Assembly (NCBI RefSeq): GCF_011682175.1
Contig: NZ_WHJG01000058.1
Coordinates: 1-36,239, forward strand
Source: Massilia frigida
GTDB taxonomy: Bacteria; Pseudomonadota; Gammaproteobacteria; Burkholderiales; Burkholderiaceae_D
Reading direction: 5' to 3'
DNA length: 36,239 bases
Below the pieces are notes generated by a model. That model was not told the origin of the DNA. It saw nothing but the letters and a program-made list of their open reading frames with translations, and did not search any database. How positions within the stretch are numbered: the first letter of the stretch is position 1; each line of letters opens with the position of its first letter. The position numbers and the translations under genes are program-made. Below, in pieces: positions 1-7,853 of this stretch.

Positions 1-112
1 AGCCTTGAGCTCTTTAAAGGGTCGTTCGAGACCAGGACGTTGATAGGTCAGGTGTGGAAGTGCAGTAATGCATTAAGCTAACTGATACTAATTGCCCGTA
101 CGGCTTGTCCCT
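1..112 (+). rRNA. rrl: 23S ribosomal RNA, 3' end (partial)
   Basis: The first ~110 bases match the conserved 3' end of bacterial 23S rRNA: the stretch around GACGTTGATAGGTCAGGTGT, then the helix leading to TACTAATTGCCCGTACGGCTT. The 5' part lies outside the window. The mature end is placed by analogy with E. coli, so it is good only to a few bases. The spacer from about 113 to 260 has no tRNA. Confidence 0.95.
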
Positions 113-260
113 ATAACCTTAGCAGGTACAGAGATAAGAAATGCGCGTTGTGTTTTGTGCGATATGCACGATCACTACCCAAAGTAAGACATATAAAACG
201 ATACTTCTTCCAGATTCAAGCTAGTGCTGCCCAATAGGGAGCACCAAGCTGTACAAGTTA

Positions 261-376
261 TGCCTGATGACCATAGTAAATCGGTACCACCCCTTCCCAT
301 CCCGAACAGGACCGTGAAACGATTTTACGCCGATGATAGTGCTGCAACCAGTGTGAAAGTAGGTTATCGTCAGGCT
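261..376 (+). rRNA. rrf: 5S ribosomal RNA
   Basis: The terminal helix is visible: TGCCTGATGA at the 5' end pairs with TCGTCAGGCT at the 3' end. The internal blocks CCCATCCCGAACAGG, GTGAAACG and CGCCGATGATAGTG are diagnostic of 5S rRNA. The length of about 116 nt is normal. It lies ~150 nt after the 23S gene in the same direction, as expected for the end of an rrn operon. Each end could be off by one or two bases. Confidence 0.95.
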
Positions 377-391
377 AGTTATAAGAGAAAG

Positions 392-449
392 ACCCCGGTA
401 AGCCTAAGCGCGCTCAAGATCGCGCTTAGTGCAAACCGGGTTTTTTTTC
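392..449 (+). terminator. rRNA operon intrinsic terminator
   Basis: Long interrupted hairpin: outer arms CCCGGT (394-399) and ACCGGG (435-440), inner arms CTAAGCGCG (404-412) and CGCGCTTAG (421-429). A run of eight T follows (441-448). It sits 16 nt after the 5S gene. Confidence 0.92.
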
Positions 450-791
450 GTCCGCAGATTTGCGGCCAGCTTGAGCCAAGCCCAATAGGCCAGCTGGTGG
501 CGCAGTTAAACGGCAGCAGGTCGGTGACGTCATCAGCTCCTGGCTGGCGATCCTGATCACATAGCCCGATGGCGTCCTCACCTCAAGCGCCGGCTCTGCC
601 CGAGCGCTAACGCTTGGCAGCGCAATCAGCTTCGTCGTAGGCCGCGACCGCATCGCCAGGCGCTTGCGCCAGTAGTGGAACGCCGGCGCCGTCAGCCCCT
701 CGCGGACGCACCATGCCTGAATGCCAAGGTCCGCCGAGGCCTGCTCTTGCAGCCGTGCCGACCATGGATGCTGGTTCGATTCTCTTTGCAT
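426..791 (-). pseudogene. IS66-family TnpA (OrfA-like) accessory protein, decayed orphan
   Basis: From a start at 791, preceded by an AGGAG-type ribosome site 8 nt upstream, the protein reads like IS66 TnpA. It has a W-x-x-RL helix, an A-D-L-G-I-Q-A-WC segment, an H-Y-WRKRL segment near residues 40-46, and an E-V-R-T-P-S-G-Y strand near residue 70. After that strand the similarity stops, and the frame runs into the reverse complement of the rRNA terminator. This suggests a frameshift or 3' truncation. The partners TnpB and TnpC (DDE transposase) are absent on both sides, so this is probably a remnant with no mobility. A divergent HTH protein outside IS66 is less likely. Confidence 0.6.
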
Positions 792-885
792 TGTTGCGAC
801 TCCTTCTGTTGTTGGAGCCGCCAGTTTGTTTACCTGGACCAGCAATGGAAGGTGGGGTAAATATCCCGCTGACGAAACAGGGATG

Positions 886-911
886 GCGATCCGGGCCAAG
901 GCCCGGATCGC
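886..911 (-). terminator. perfect 12-bp inverted repeat after the decarboxylase gene
   Basis: GCGATCCGGGCC (886-897) and GGCCCGGATCGC (900-911) form a perfect 12-bp stem with a 2-nt spacer. It begins 18 nt past the stop of the leftward operon. No T-run follows on the minus strand, so it may be a weak or Rho-assisted terminator, or an mRNA 3'-end stabiliser. Confidence 0.5.
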
Positions 912-929
912 GACATGCCGCAAAATCGT

Positions 930-2411
930 TTAGACCTGCTCAGCGAGCATGTCGGACTTGAACGTTTCGGCTAGTTCAACGATATTCTCGAAGAGATCCG
1001 CAAACATGGCGATCGACAGGCAGGGATTGAGGATGGTGAGCTTCAAAGCCACCTTGCCGGCCACCGTGGTCTCGCCCAGTACCGCAATACCCCTCTTGAG
1101 CAAGGCCACGCGTAGCTGGCGATTGAATGCATCGCTACTTTGCGTCTCTGGAAGGTCGGTATAACGGAAAAGAACGGTCGATAACACAGGCGGCGCCAGC
1201 AGTTCAAAGTGCTGGCTTTCGCGGATCAGGCGAGCGATCGCTGTCGTCTGTTGCAGCAGATGATCGACCATCGCTCCCAGCGTTTCCGTTCCAACTGCGC
1301 GCAGCATCATGAACACTTTCAATGCGTCGAAACGGCGTGTCGTCGAGATTGTCTTGTCCACCAGGTTGGGCAAGTCATCCGACTCGCGGTTCAAATAATC
1401 CGCGTGATGCAGCAGATATTTGAAGTCGCACGTGTCGCGCAACAACAATGCGCCACAACTGACTGGCTGAAACCACATCTTGTGAAAGTCGACTATCAAG
1501 GAGTCAGCCAGCTCGATTCCTGCCAGCCGTTGCTTGGCCTGGCTGAGTATCATCGCGCCGCCATAGGCCGCGTCCACATGAAACCAGATACCCGACTCTC
1601 TGGCGATCCGGCTGATTTCGCGCAGGTCGTCCACCGCGCCATGATCGGTGGTGCCAGCCGTGCCGACGATCGCAAAAGGCAGCAAGCCATCGGCCTGCAG
1701 CTGACGCAAGGTCGATTCCAGTGCCTCGACGATCATGGTGCCATCGGGATTGGTTGGAATACGCACGACGGCATGCTGGCCAAGCCCCATGACGGAGGCG
1801 GCCTTTTCAAGCGTGAAATGGCTTTTTGCGGAGCCGATGATCCTGAGCCTGGAAGCATACGGCGGCAATCCGTCGCGCTGCACGTTGTGGCCGGAACGTT
1901 GTTGGGCGAACCAATCCCGCGCGATGAGCAAGGCCATGATATTGCCCTGGGTTCCGCCGCTGGTGAAGACGCCATCGCCTTCATCCGGATAGGAGAACAA
2001 ACTGCATAAGTTGGCGATAACGTGTTGTTCAACGAAGGTCGCTGAACCGGACTGGTCCCACGAATCCATCGACTGATTCTGTGCCGCGATAAAATTTTCG
2101 GCCGCGATCCCGCACAACATCGGTGGTGTGTGCAGATGGGCGATACAGTGCGGGTGTTGAACCATAATCGCATGGCGGGCAATGTCCGTGGCCACTTGCT
2201 TGATGACGGTATCGAGCGGGGCGACATCGTCATTTGCCAGCGACATGCCGAAGATATTCTCCCGCAGTAGCAGCGGATCGATGCCGGAATAGGGCCCCTT
2301 GGCCGATTCGAACACTGCCGCAAGTTCTTGCGTGCAGTTGGCCATGACGTTGCGATAATCCTCGCTGCCGCCCGGACCGGTGTGGATGAAATGCTCTGTC
2401 CAGTTACTCAT
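930..2411 (-). CDS. ddc: L-2,4-diaminobutyrate decarboxylase (PLP-dependent, group II)
   Basis: About 493 aa. Predicted to decarboxylate L-2,4-diaminobutyrate to 1,3-diaminopropane in the cytoplasm. Group II decarboxylase hallmarks are visible: TSGGTQGN near residue 150 (phosphate binding), HVDAAYGG near 278 with the pyridine-nitrogen aspartate (D280), and DFHKMW with the Schiff-base lysine (K311). The start at 2411 is chosen because its ATG overlaps the aminotransferase stop by 8 nt (ATGAGTAA), typical of translational coupling. A longer frame to 2462 exists but lies inside the upstream gene. The family also contains glutamate, tyrosine and aromatic decarboxylases. The adjacent DABA aminotransferase makes diaminobutyrate the best substrate guess. 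Confidence 0.88.
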   Translation of the reverse strand: MSNWTEHFIHTGPGGSEDYRNVMANCTQELAAVFESAKGPYSGIDPLLLRENIFGMSLANDDVAPLDTVIKQVATDIARHAIMVQHPHCIAHLHTPPMLCGIAAENFIAAQNQSMDSWDQSGSATFVEQHVIANLCSLFSYPDEGDGVFTSGGTQGNIMALLIARDWFAQQRSGHNVQRDGLPPYASRLRIIGSAKSHFTLEKAASVMGLGQHAVVRIPTNPDGTMIVEALESTLRQLQADGLLPFAIVGTAGTTDHGAVDDLREISRIARESGIWFHVDAAYGGAMILSQAKQRLAGIELADSLIVDFHKMWFQPVSCGALLLRDTCDFKYLLHHADYLNRESDDLPNLVDKTISTTRRFDALKVFMMLRAVGTETLGAMVDHLLQQTTAIARLIRESQHFELLAPPVLSTVLFRYTDLPETQSSDAFNRQLRVALLKRGIAVLGETTVAGKVALKLTILNPCLSIAMFADLFENIVELAETFKSDMLAEQV

Positions 2412-3819
2412 CGCCCACCTTGGTGCAGGCCGCCAGCGCACGCCCGAATGCTTGTCCGGCAAAGTCGATTTGTTCGGCCGTGATGTTCAGCGGCGGCAGA
2501 AAACGCAGTACCGCGCCGTGGCGGCCACCCTTTTCGATAATCAGCCCATTCTTCAAGGCTGCGCGCTGGATCTGGCTGGCCAATTCCGGATTCGCCAATG
2601 GATGACCGAGTGCATCGGACTGGCCGGGGCAGACAATCTCGACACCCAGCATCAAACCCTTGCCACGAACTTCAGCGATACACGGGTGGATATCTTGTAA
2701 GGCACGCAGTTGCGCGCTCAGGCGTTCGCCCATCAGGTTGGCGTTGCCGGTCAGTTTATCGCGCCCGATGATTTGCAGTGTCTTGGCGCCCGCCACCATG
2801 GCCAGTTGATTGCCACGGAAAGTGCCGGCGTGCTCGCCCGGATTCCACGTGTCGAATTCTTTTTTAAACACCAGGCAGGACAGAGGCAAGCCGCCGCCGA
2901 TCGCCTTGGACATGATCAGGATGTCCGGATCGATGCCCGCATATTCGAAGGCAAAATTGCTTCCAGAGCGGCCAATGCCGCACTGGATTTCATCGAATAT
3001 CAGGAGAATTCCCAGTTCACTGGTGATGCGGCGCAATTCGCGCAGCCAATAAGCAGAGGCGGCGATTACCCCGCCTTCACCCTGGATTGGTTCCAGGATG
3101 ATCGCTGCCGGCCGCACGATGCCGCTCTCCTGGTCATGCAAAACGGATTCGATGTAGCGAATCGATGCGCGCTCGCCAGCTTCGCCGCCCAGGCCGAATT
3201 TGCAACGCAGATTGTAGGGATAGGGGAAGAAATGGACGTCAGGCATCAGCCCGCTACGGCGCATTTTCGCATTCAAATTTCCCATCAATGCCAGCGAACC
3301 GTTGGTCATGCCATGGTAAGCGCCATGAAAGGAAATGATATTGCTGCGCCCCGTCACCTGCTTGGCCAGTTTGAGCGCGGCCTCGACGGCGTCGGAGCCG
3401 GACGGGCCGCAGAACTGGATGCACGCATTGGCGGCAAACGACTCCGGCAGGAAGGCCATCACTTCCCGGATAAACGCATCCTTGACGGGCGTGGTGACAT
3501 CGAGCGTCTGGAAGGGCAAGTCGGCCCGGATGTGGTCGATAATTTCTTTCACCACTTCGGGGTGATTATGGCCAAGCGGCAGTGCGCCCGCCCCCGACAG
3601 GCAATCAAGATACGATTGGCCGTTGGTGTCTTCGACCAGTGCGCCCTGGGCACGTTTGATCGCAATGGGGAAGCGCCGTGGATAGGACCTCACCTCGGAT
3701 TCGAGATTCTCCTGATTGGTCAACGCCGGATTGGTTGGGAACTGATAGTTGCCCGCATTGCTCAACGTGATGCAGTCCGGCTTGGCGTGTGTCAGGAATT
3801 CTTCTGTAGCTCTGTTCAT
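2404..3819 (-). CDS. dat: diaminobutyrate--2-oxoglutarate transaminase (class III)
   Basis: 471 aa. Class III PLP aminotransferase expected to make L-2,4-diaminobutyrate from aspartate semialdehyde, with glutamate as amino donor. Visible: CGPSGSDAVEAALK near residue 137, FHGAYHG near 164, FDEIQCGIGRSG around 275 with the cofactor aspartate, and SKAIGGG at 304 with K305 as PLP lysine. The order Dat then Ddc is the one seen in rhizobactin 1021 (RhbA, RhbB) and in acinetobacter-type diaminopropane loci. The start at 3819 gives the usual N-terminus; longer upstream frames run into the neighbouring gene. Separated by 41 nt from the monooxygenase stop and overlapping the decarboxylase by 8 nt, so very likely one transcript. 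EctB of ectoine synthesis is related, but no ectA or ectC is nearby. Confidence 0.9.
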   Translation of the reverse strand: MNRATEEFLTHAKPDCITLSNAGNYQFPTNPALTNQENLESEVRSYPRRFPIAIKRAQGALVEDTNGQSYLDCLSGAGALPLGHNHPEVVKEIIDHIRADLPFQTLDVTTPVKDAFIREVMAFLPESFAANACIQFCGPSGSDAVEAALKLAKQVTGRSNIISFHGAYHGMTNGSLALMGNLNAKMRRSGLMPDVHFFPYPYNLRCKFGLGGEAGERASIRYIESVLHDQESGIVRPAAIILEPIQGEGGVIAASAYWLRELRRITSELGILLIFDEIQCGIGRSGSNFAFEYAGIDPDILIMSKAIGGGLPLSCLVFKKEFDTWNPGEHAGTFRGNQLAMVAGAKTLQIIGRDKLTGNANLMGERLSAQLRALQDIHPCIAEVRGKGLMLGVEIVCPGQSDALGHPLANPELASQIQRAALKNGLIIEKGGRHGAVLRFLPPLNITAEQIDFAGQAFGRALAACTKVGDE

Positions 3820-3860
3820 TTTGCTGTTCCAATGATGGGAAATGTATGTCGACGGTGGGG

Positions 3861-5195
3861 TTATGCGTTTTTGGCGCTGTCGCGCCACTGGTCGGCGATG
3901 CCGAAGTTCTGGAACACTGTCCTGGTTCTGGCCGGATAACGTTCCTTGCCGAGTAATTTGTTGATGATCACCGCGCTGCGGTAGGCACCCAGTCCCAGGT
4001 CCGGTGCGGCAATACCATGGCTGTGCATTTCGCCGTTTTGAACGAAGATGGTGCCGGGGATATCCGCGGACGTTTTCAACGTGTAATCGCGGGTGATGCA
4101 GGGACGGTTGTCCGCATCGAATTCGATGGATGGGCGAAGATCGCTCAGGCACGCCGGGAAGACATACTGATAGCCTGTTGCCAGTACCAGCGCCTCGGTC
4201 TTGACCTGGAATGTCTGCTGCAATTCGAGATGCTGGAACTCGAGCTGGAATCCGTCACCGACCCGCGCGATTTTCTCCAGCTGGCTGCATGCCTGCAAGA
4301 CGGAACGGTTGGGTTGATCGATCGAGCGCGCATACAGGCAATCGTAGATTTCCTTGATGGTGCTGAAGGAAATCCCCTTGTACCAATTGCCTTGCTTTGC
4401 CAGGATGGATTTGCGCTGCGTCTCCGGCAATCCATAGAAGTGTTCGACGTAATCGGGGGAAAAGTGTTCCAGGCCCAGCTTCGAATACTCCATCGGAAAG
4501 AACCCATTGCTGCGTGTCAGCCAATCGAGTTCATAGCCAAACTGCGGCTGGTCGCGCAGCAGGTCGAGGAAGACCTCCGCCGCACTTTGCCCTCCGCCGA
4601 TCACCGTGATGTGCTTCTTGCGCTGGAGTTCAGGCTTGACGAACATGTACTGCGACGAGTGCGCGCAGTCGGCGCTGTTTTTGAAATCGCTGGCGGCGCG
4701 CGGCCAGTTCGGCACGGTGCCGACCCCGAGCACGATATTGCGCGCCAAATAGCGGGCTTGCTCGCCGGTGCGGCTGTTCTTGACCGTGATGCGAAACAGC
4801 GTGTCGACCACCTCGATCCCCACCACCTGGTGCGAAAACGCGATGTTGCTCAGTTTCTCGCTGACCCATTGGCAATAGCGGTTGTATTCGACGCGCGGGA
4901 TCTGGAAATTCTCGTAGAAATAGAATTGCAGCAGGCGGCCCTGTGCGTGCAGGTAGTTCAAGTAGCTGTAAGGGCTGGTCGGATCCGCCATGGTCACCAG
5001 GTCGGCCATGAAGGGAACCTGCAGGTGGCAATCCTCCAGCAGCAAACCCTCGTGCCAATTGAAGCGTTCTTTCGCCTCGAAGAATTTGACTTTCAGCGTG
5101 TCGACCGGCTCCAGCAGCGATGCCAAGCCAAGGTTGAACGGGCCGACACCGACCCCGATCAGATCAAAAATGTTGTTTTCTGCAGAAATGCTCAT
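3861..5195 (-). CDS. L-lysine/L-ornithine-type N-hydroxylating monooxygenase, probably acting on 1,3-diaminopropane
   Basis: 444 aa, the family length of IucD, PvdA and RhbE. FAD- and NADPH-dependent N-hydroxylation of a primary amine. Visible: GVGVGPFNLGL near residues 14-24 (FAD loop), a conserved WHEGLLLED segment near 47, GGGQSAAE near 200 (NADPH loop), and ATGYQ with a late GLGAYRSA segment. Substrate is inferred from context. The two genes downstream make diaminobutyrate and diaminopropane, so N-hydroxy-1,3-diaminopropane is the likely product, as for RhbE. Lysine or ornithine cannot be excluded. The product could feed a hydroxamate siderophore or an N-N bond-forming step. Confidence 0.88.
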   Translation of the reverse strand: MSISAENNIFDLIGVGVGPFNLGLASLLEPVDTLKVKFFEAKERFNWHEGLLLEDCHLQVPFMADLVTMADPTSPYSYLNYLHAQGRLLQFYFYENFQIPRVEYNRYCQWVSEKLSNIAFSHQVVGIEVVDTLFRITVKNSRTGEQARYLARNIVLGVGTVPNWPRAASDFKNSADCAHSSQYMFVKPELQRKKHITVIGGGQSAAEVFLDLLRDQPQFGYELDWLTRSNGFFPMEYSKLGLEHFSPDYVEHFYGLPETQRKSILAKQGNWYKGISFSTIKEIYDCLYARSIDQPNRSVLQACSQLEKIARVGDGFQLEFQHLELQQTFQVKTEALVLATGYQYVFPACLSDLRPSIEFDADNRPCITRDYTLKTSADIPGTIFVQNGEMHSHGIAAPDLGLGAYRSAVIINKLLGKERYPARTRTVFQNFGIADQWRDSAKNA

Positions 5196-5250
5196 ACTGG
5201 GACTTTAAGTTGGTAATATCACGCGTTGATATCGGGTTGGATTGAACAGG

Positions 5251-5913
5251 CTAGTTGTTGGCTTTTGCCCAGCTTGTGACATAGTCCGGCGTCGGCACCG
5301 CCTCATTGCCGGCGCCGATCGGATCCCCGTGAATCGTCTTCAGCGGCAGCACGCCGGCCCACACGGGTAAATCGAGATCTTCTTCCTTGTCGACCGGCCC
5401 GTTGTTGCTCACTTTTGCCGCGGCTTCGTCCAGCGACACCCGCAGCACATTGGTGGCGGCCAGTTCCTTGGCGTTGCCGGTCCGCGCTTCGTGCTGGCGT
5501 CCGGACGCAAGCTTGTCCATGAAGATATCCATGGCTTCCATCTTTTTCGCGTTTCCCCTGACCTGCTCGAAAACGCCATAGATGACGGCGGACCGGTAAT
5601 TCATGCTGTGGCTGAAGGCCGATTTCGCCAGAACCAGCCCGTCGATATGGGTCACCGCGATCGATGCCTGCGCGCCGCCCAGCAGTGCCTTGACCATGCG
5701 GCTGCCATTCGACCCGTGGATATAAAGATGGTTGTCGATGCGCCAGCATGCGGTCGGAATGCAGTGAATACTTTCTCCGTCATGGAATGCGATATGGCAG
5801 ACATACGCTTCATCCAGAATGGCATGCAGCGTTTCTTGTTCGTAGTCCGCCAGTTCGGCAATGCGGCGAACGCGCGTGCGTGGCGAGGGAGGGGCGGAGG
5901 ATCGCTGGCCCAT
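5251..5913 (-). CDS. FMN-binding split-barrel protein (pyridoxamine-5'-phosphate oxidase-like)
   Basis: 220 aa. Resembles the Pyridox_ox_2 (PF12900) type of flavin-nucleotide-binding proteins: an R-I-A-E-L-A-D-Y entry, an IPTACWR strand, the YIHGSNGSRM motif, an FSHSMNYRSAVIYG strand, and a C-terminal DLPVWAGVLPL motif. No signal peptide. Substrate and cofactor (FMN, F420 or heme) cannot be read from the sequence. It lies 55 nt upstream of the N-monooxygenase and 109 nt downstream of the methyltransferase in the same direction, so it is probably part of the pathway. Piperazate synthase (KtzT/PaiB) has the same broad fold and works on N-hydroxylated ornithine. That parallel is suggestive only, since this is a different subfamily. 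Confidence 0.75.
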   Translation of the reverse strand: MGQRSSAPPSPRTRVRRIAELADYEQETLHAILDEAYVCHIAFHDGESIHCIPTACWRIDNHLYIHGSNGSRMVKALLGGAQASIAVTHIDGLVLAKSAFSHSMNYRSAVIYGVFEQVRGNAKKMEAMDIFMDKLASGRQHEARTGNAKELAATNVLRVSLDEAAAKVSNNGPVDKEEDLDLPVWAGVLPLKTIHGDPIGAGNEAVPTPDYVTSWAKANN

Positions 5914-6022
5914 GATTGTTCCGTTTCTAAAGAGAGAATTCCGCCGGCAAAACCGATGGAGAGAGGGGCGCCGTCCAGCGCGGCCGCCAAAGCGCCGGGC
6001 TGGCGACGCGGATGAGCAGTGC

Positions 6023-6826
6023 CTACATTTTCATCAGTGCGTAGGAAACGTAGACCAATTGACCGTGATTCAATTCATCCCAGATGGTCGTGCCGACGCA
6101 TGCCCATTCGTTGAGCCACCAGGCCGCGCGCGCGTCGCTCAAGCCCATGTCCTTGATCAGCGCCACTTTCCGGGCATTGTCCGCAGCCAGGCTGGCCAGG
6201 ACATTGGCCGTAATATCCCGGCTTCTTACCAGTTCCACCGGAAGCTGGCGAAGCTTGGCTTCAATTTCCCGGCTCTTTTCCGGCGTCACCAGATCCGCAT
6301 AGCAAAAATAACCCCCCGGTTTGAGGATGCGCAGCGTTTCGGAATAGAAGCTGTCAAGGTTCGGATAGCAATGCGACGATTCGATGTTGACCACGACATC
6401 CTTCGACGCCGAGTCAAATGGCAGTTGCTCGGCATCGCCCTGGACAAAGGACAAGCCATCGATCGCAAAGCTGCTCCTGGCGATATCCACGCTCTGGCCC
6501 AGATATTCCAGCCCCGCCACGCTCCTGGCGCCGCAGTATTTCTTCATGTAGTAGGCCCCGCCCCCGCGTCCTGAGCCAACCTCGACGATGTCTTTGTCAT
6601 GCAACGATGTTGCTGACGTGACGAAGTGGTAGAGCTGTGCGGAAATCTGGAAATCCCGGTCCTGTGCTTCAAGCAGGGGCATCGGCGGCAACGGCGCCGC
6701 ATAGCCATACCCATAGTTCAAAAACGGCTGGTAGCGGCTGCCCAGTTCATTATTCACCCGGGTATACATGTCGGTCACCGTGCCATGCATGTCGTGCGCA
6801 TCATTCTTGCTGAGTTCTGTATCCAT
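6023..6826 (-). CDS. class I SAM-dependent methyltransferase
   Basis: 267 aa from the ATG at 6826 (N-terminus M-D-T-E-L-S-K). A longer frame extends upstream but has no conserved content. Motif I is VEVGSGRGGG (81-90), followed by an acidic post-I region (AGLEYLGQSVD), FVQGDAEQLPF and LKPGGYFCYADL. It belongs to the Methyltransf_11 / small-molecule methyltransferase group, including lipid and sterol-type enzymes. The methyl acceptor cannot be predicted. A hydroxylamine oxygen or amine nitrogen of the pathway product is an inference from context. Intergenic gaps of about 100 nt on each side leave room for an internal promoter, but none is clear. Confidence 0.85.
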   Translation of the reverse strand: MDTELSKNDAHDMHGTVTDMYTRVNNELGSRYQPFLNYGYGYAAPLPPMPLLEAQDRDFQISAQLYHFVTSATSLHDKDIVEVGSGRGGGAYYMKKYCGARSVAGLEYLGQSVDIARSSFAIDGLSFVQGDAEQLPFDSASKDVVVNIESSHCYPNLDSFYSETLRILKPGGYFCYADLVTPEKSREIEAKLRQLPVELVRSRDITANVLASLAADNARKVALIKDMGLSDARAAWWLNEWACVGTTIWDELNHGQLVYVSYALMKM

Positions 6827-6933
6827 GTTGATGTGATCTGAAAGAGAAAGCCTGTTTTGCCAGAATAATGAGCCATGACTGGCGCTTGGGCCGCCGTGCC
6901 GTACGACGCGGTGGATGATCGCTTGCGCGCCTG

Positions 6934-7407
6934 TCAGCTTGCTGGTTGCAGCATCTGGTGATACGTGATGTACACTTGTTCCTGCTCGTATCCCAGCGAC
7001 TCGTAGAGATGCTGCGCGATCTTGTTGCTTGTCGCGGTATCGAGGGTCAATCGCTGCGCGCCTTCGGCGGCAAATTGCTCGCTCACCGCCTGCATCAGGA
7101 ACCTGGCATACCCATTTTGTCGGCAGGATTGATCGACGTACAAGTCGGAAAGGTAGTAATAGGGTTTCATCGAAATCGAGCAATAGCTCGGGTACAGCTG
7201 CGAAAAACCGACCGCCTTGCCTGCCGGGTCGAGCAGCAGCAACAGGCGCGAGCGTTTCTTTTCAACGTTGTCGCGGATGAAGGCGTAGCACGCGGGCAGG
7301 TCGCTTTCCTGTTCGTAGAACATGCGGTAGGCGTTAAAAAGTTCCGCCGCGCTTTGCAGGTGCTGTTCGGCGCATTCGACAATTGTCATGTTGGGTGCCG
7401 TTGACAT
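6934..7407 (-). CDS. GNAT-family N-acetyltransferase
   Basis: 157 aa, a normal single GNAT domain. The acetyl-CoA pyrophosphate loop reads RQNGYA (96-101), after the typical YYLSDLYVD strand. The C-terminal ASLGY-like end is NKIAQHLYESLGYEQE. The ATG at 7407 shares a base with the stop of the VOC gene (TGATG), indicating coupled translation. In rhizobactin- and aerobactin-type pathways an acetyltransferase converts the N-hydroxyamine to a hydroxamate, but RhbD/IucB belong to a different acetyltransferase branch. Whether this one acylates the hydroxylamine or confers self-protection is unknown. Confidence 0.82.
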   Translation of the reverse strand: MSTAPNMTIVECAEQHLQSAAELFNAYRMFYEQESDLPACYAFIRDNVEKKRSRLLLLLDPAGKAVGFSQLYPSYCSISMKPYYYLSDLYVDQSCRQNGYARFLMQAVSEQFAAEGAQRLTLDTATSNKIAQHLYESLGYEQEQVYITYHQMLQPAS

Positions 7408-7853
7408 CAGTTCACCTGCCCGATTTCGATCTGGACGCCATTCAGGTCGCGGAAAAAGAAGGCTTGATAACCACCCAGTTCAGTGGCGACATACGGTGCG
7501 TCGGTCGTCGTTTCCAGGCCCAGTTGCTTGACCTTCTGGAACGTGTCGGCGATGTCGTCCACCATGAATGCCAGGTGAATGCCGCACACGTCGTTGTGAT
7601 TGGCCACCAGGTGCCTGCCTTTCGATCCGAGGTGCTCGATCAGCTCGAAATTGCGATTGCCGATGCGCGCCATGCAGGACTTGTAGTCCGGGTTCTTGAC
7701 CCGGATGACCGCCCCGACACCGTCGCCGGTGATACGGACAGTCTCTTCGAAAATCTCGACGCTGGTGAGCTTGCGATAGAAGTCGAGGGTGTCTTCGATA
7801 CTCAGGACGGTGAGGCCGACGTGGTTAAGACCGGGGAGAAGTTGATTAGTCAT
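7407..7853 (-). CDS. VOC-family (glyoxalase/dioxygenase fold) protein
   Basis: 148 aa, one complete vicinal-oxygen-chelate unit. The four expected metal ligands are present: H11 (LNHVGLTV), E70 (FELIEH), H93 (GIHLAF) and E143 (VQIEIG). This supports a metal-dependent lyase, isomerase or dioxygenase, although some VOC proteins are binding or resistance proteins. The ATG at 7853 overlaps the stop of the adenylation gene by 8 nt, so the two are translationally coupled. Its role in the pathway is unknown. Conversion of an alpha-keto or hydroxylamine intermediate, or drug binding for immunity, would both fit. Confidence 0.8.
   Translation of the reverse strand: MTNQLLPGLNHVGLTVLSIEDTLDFYRKLTSVEIFEETVRITGDGVGAVIRVKNPDYKSCMARIGNRNFELIEHLGSKGRHLVANHNDVCGIHLAFMVDDIADTFQKVKQLGLETTTDAPYVATELGGYQAFFFRDLNGVQIEIGQVN

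Noticed and set aside
113-260. tRNA gene in the 23S-5S spacer
   Set aside because: No cloverleaf or TTC-type T-loop motif was seen.
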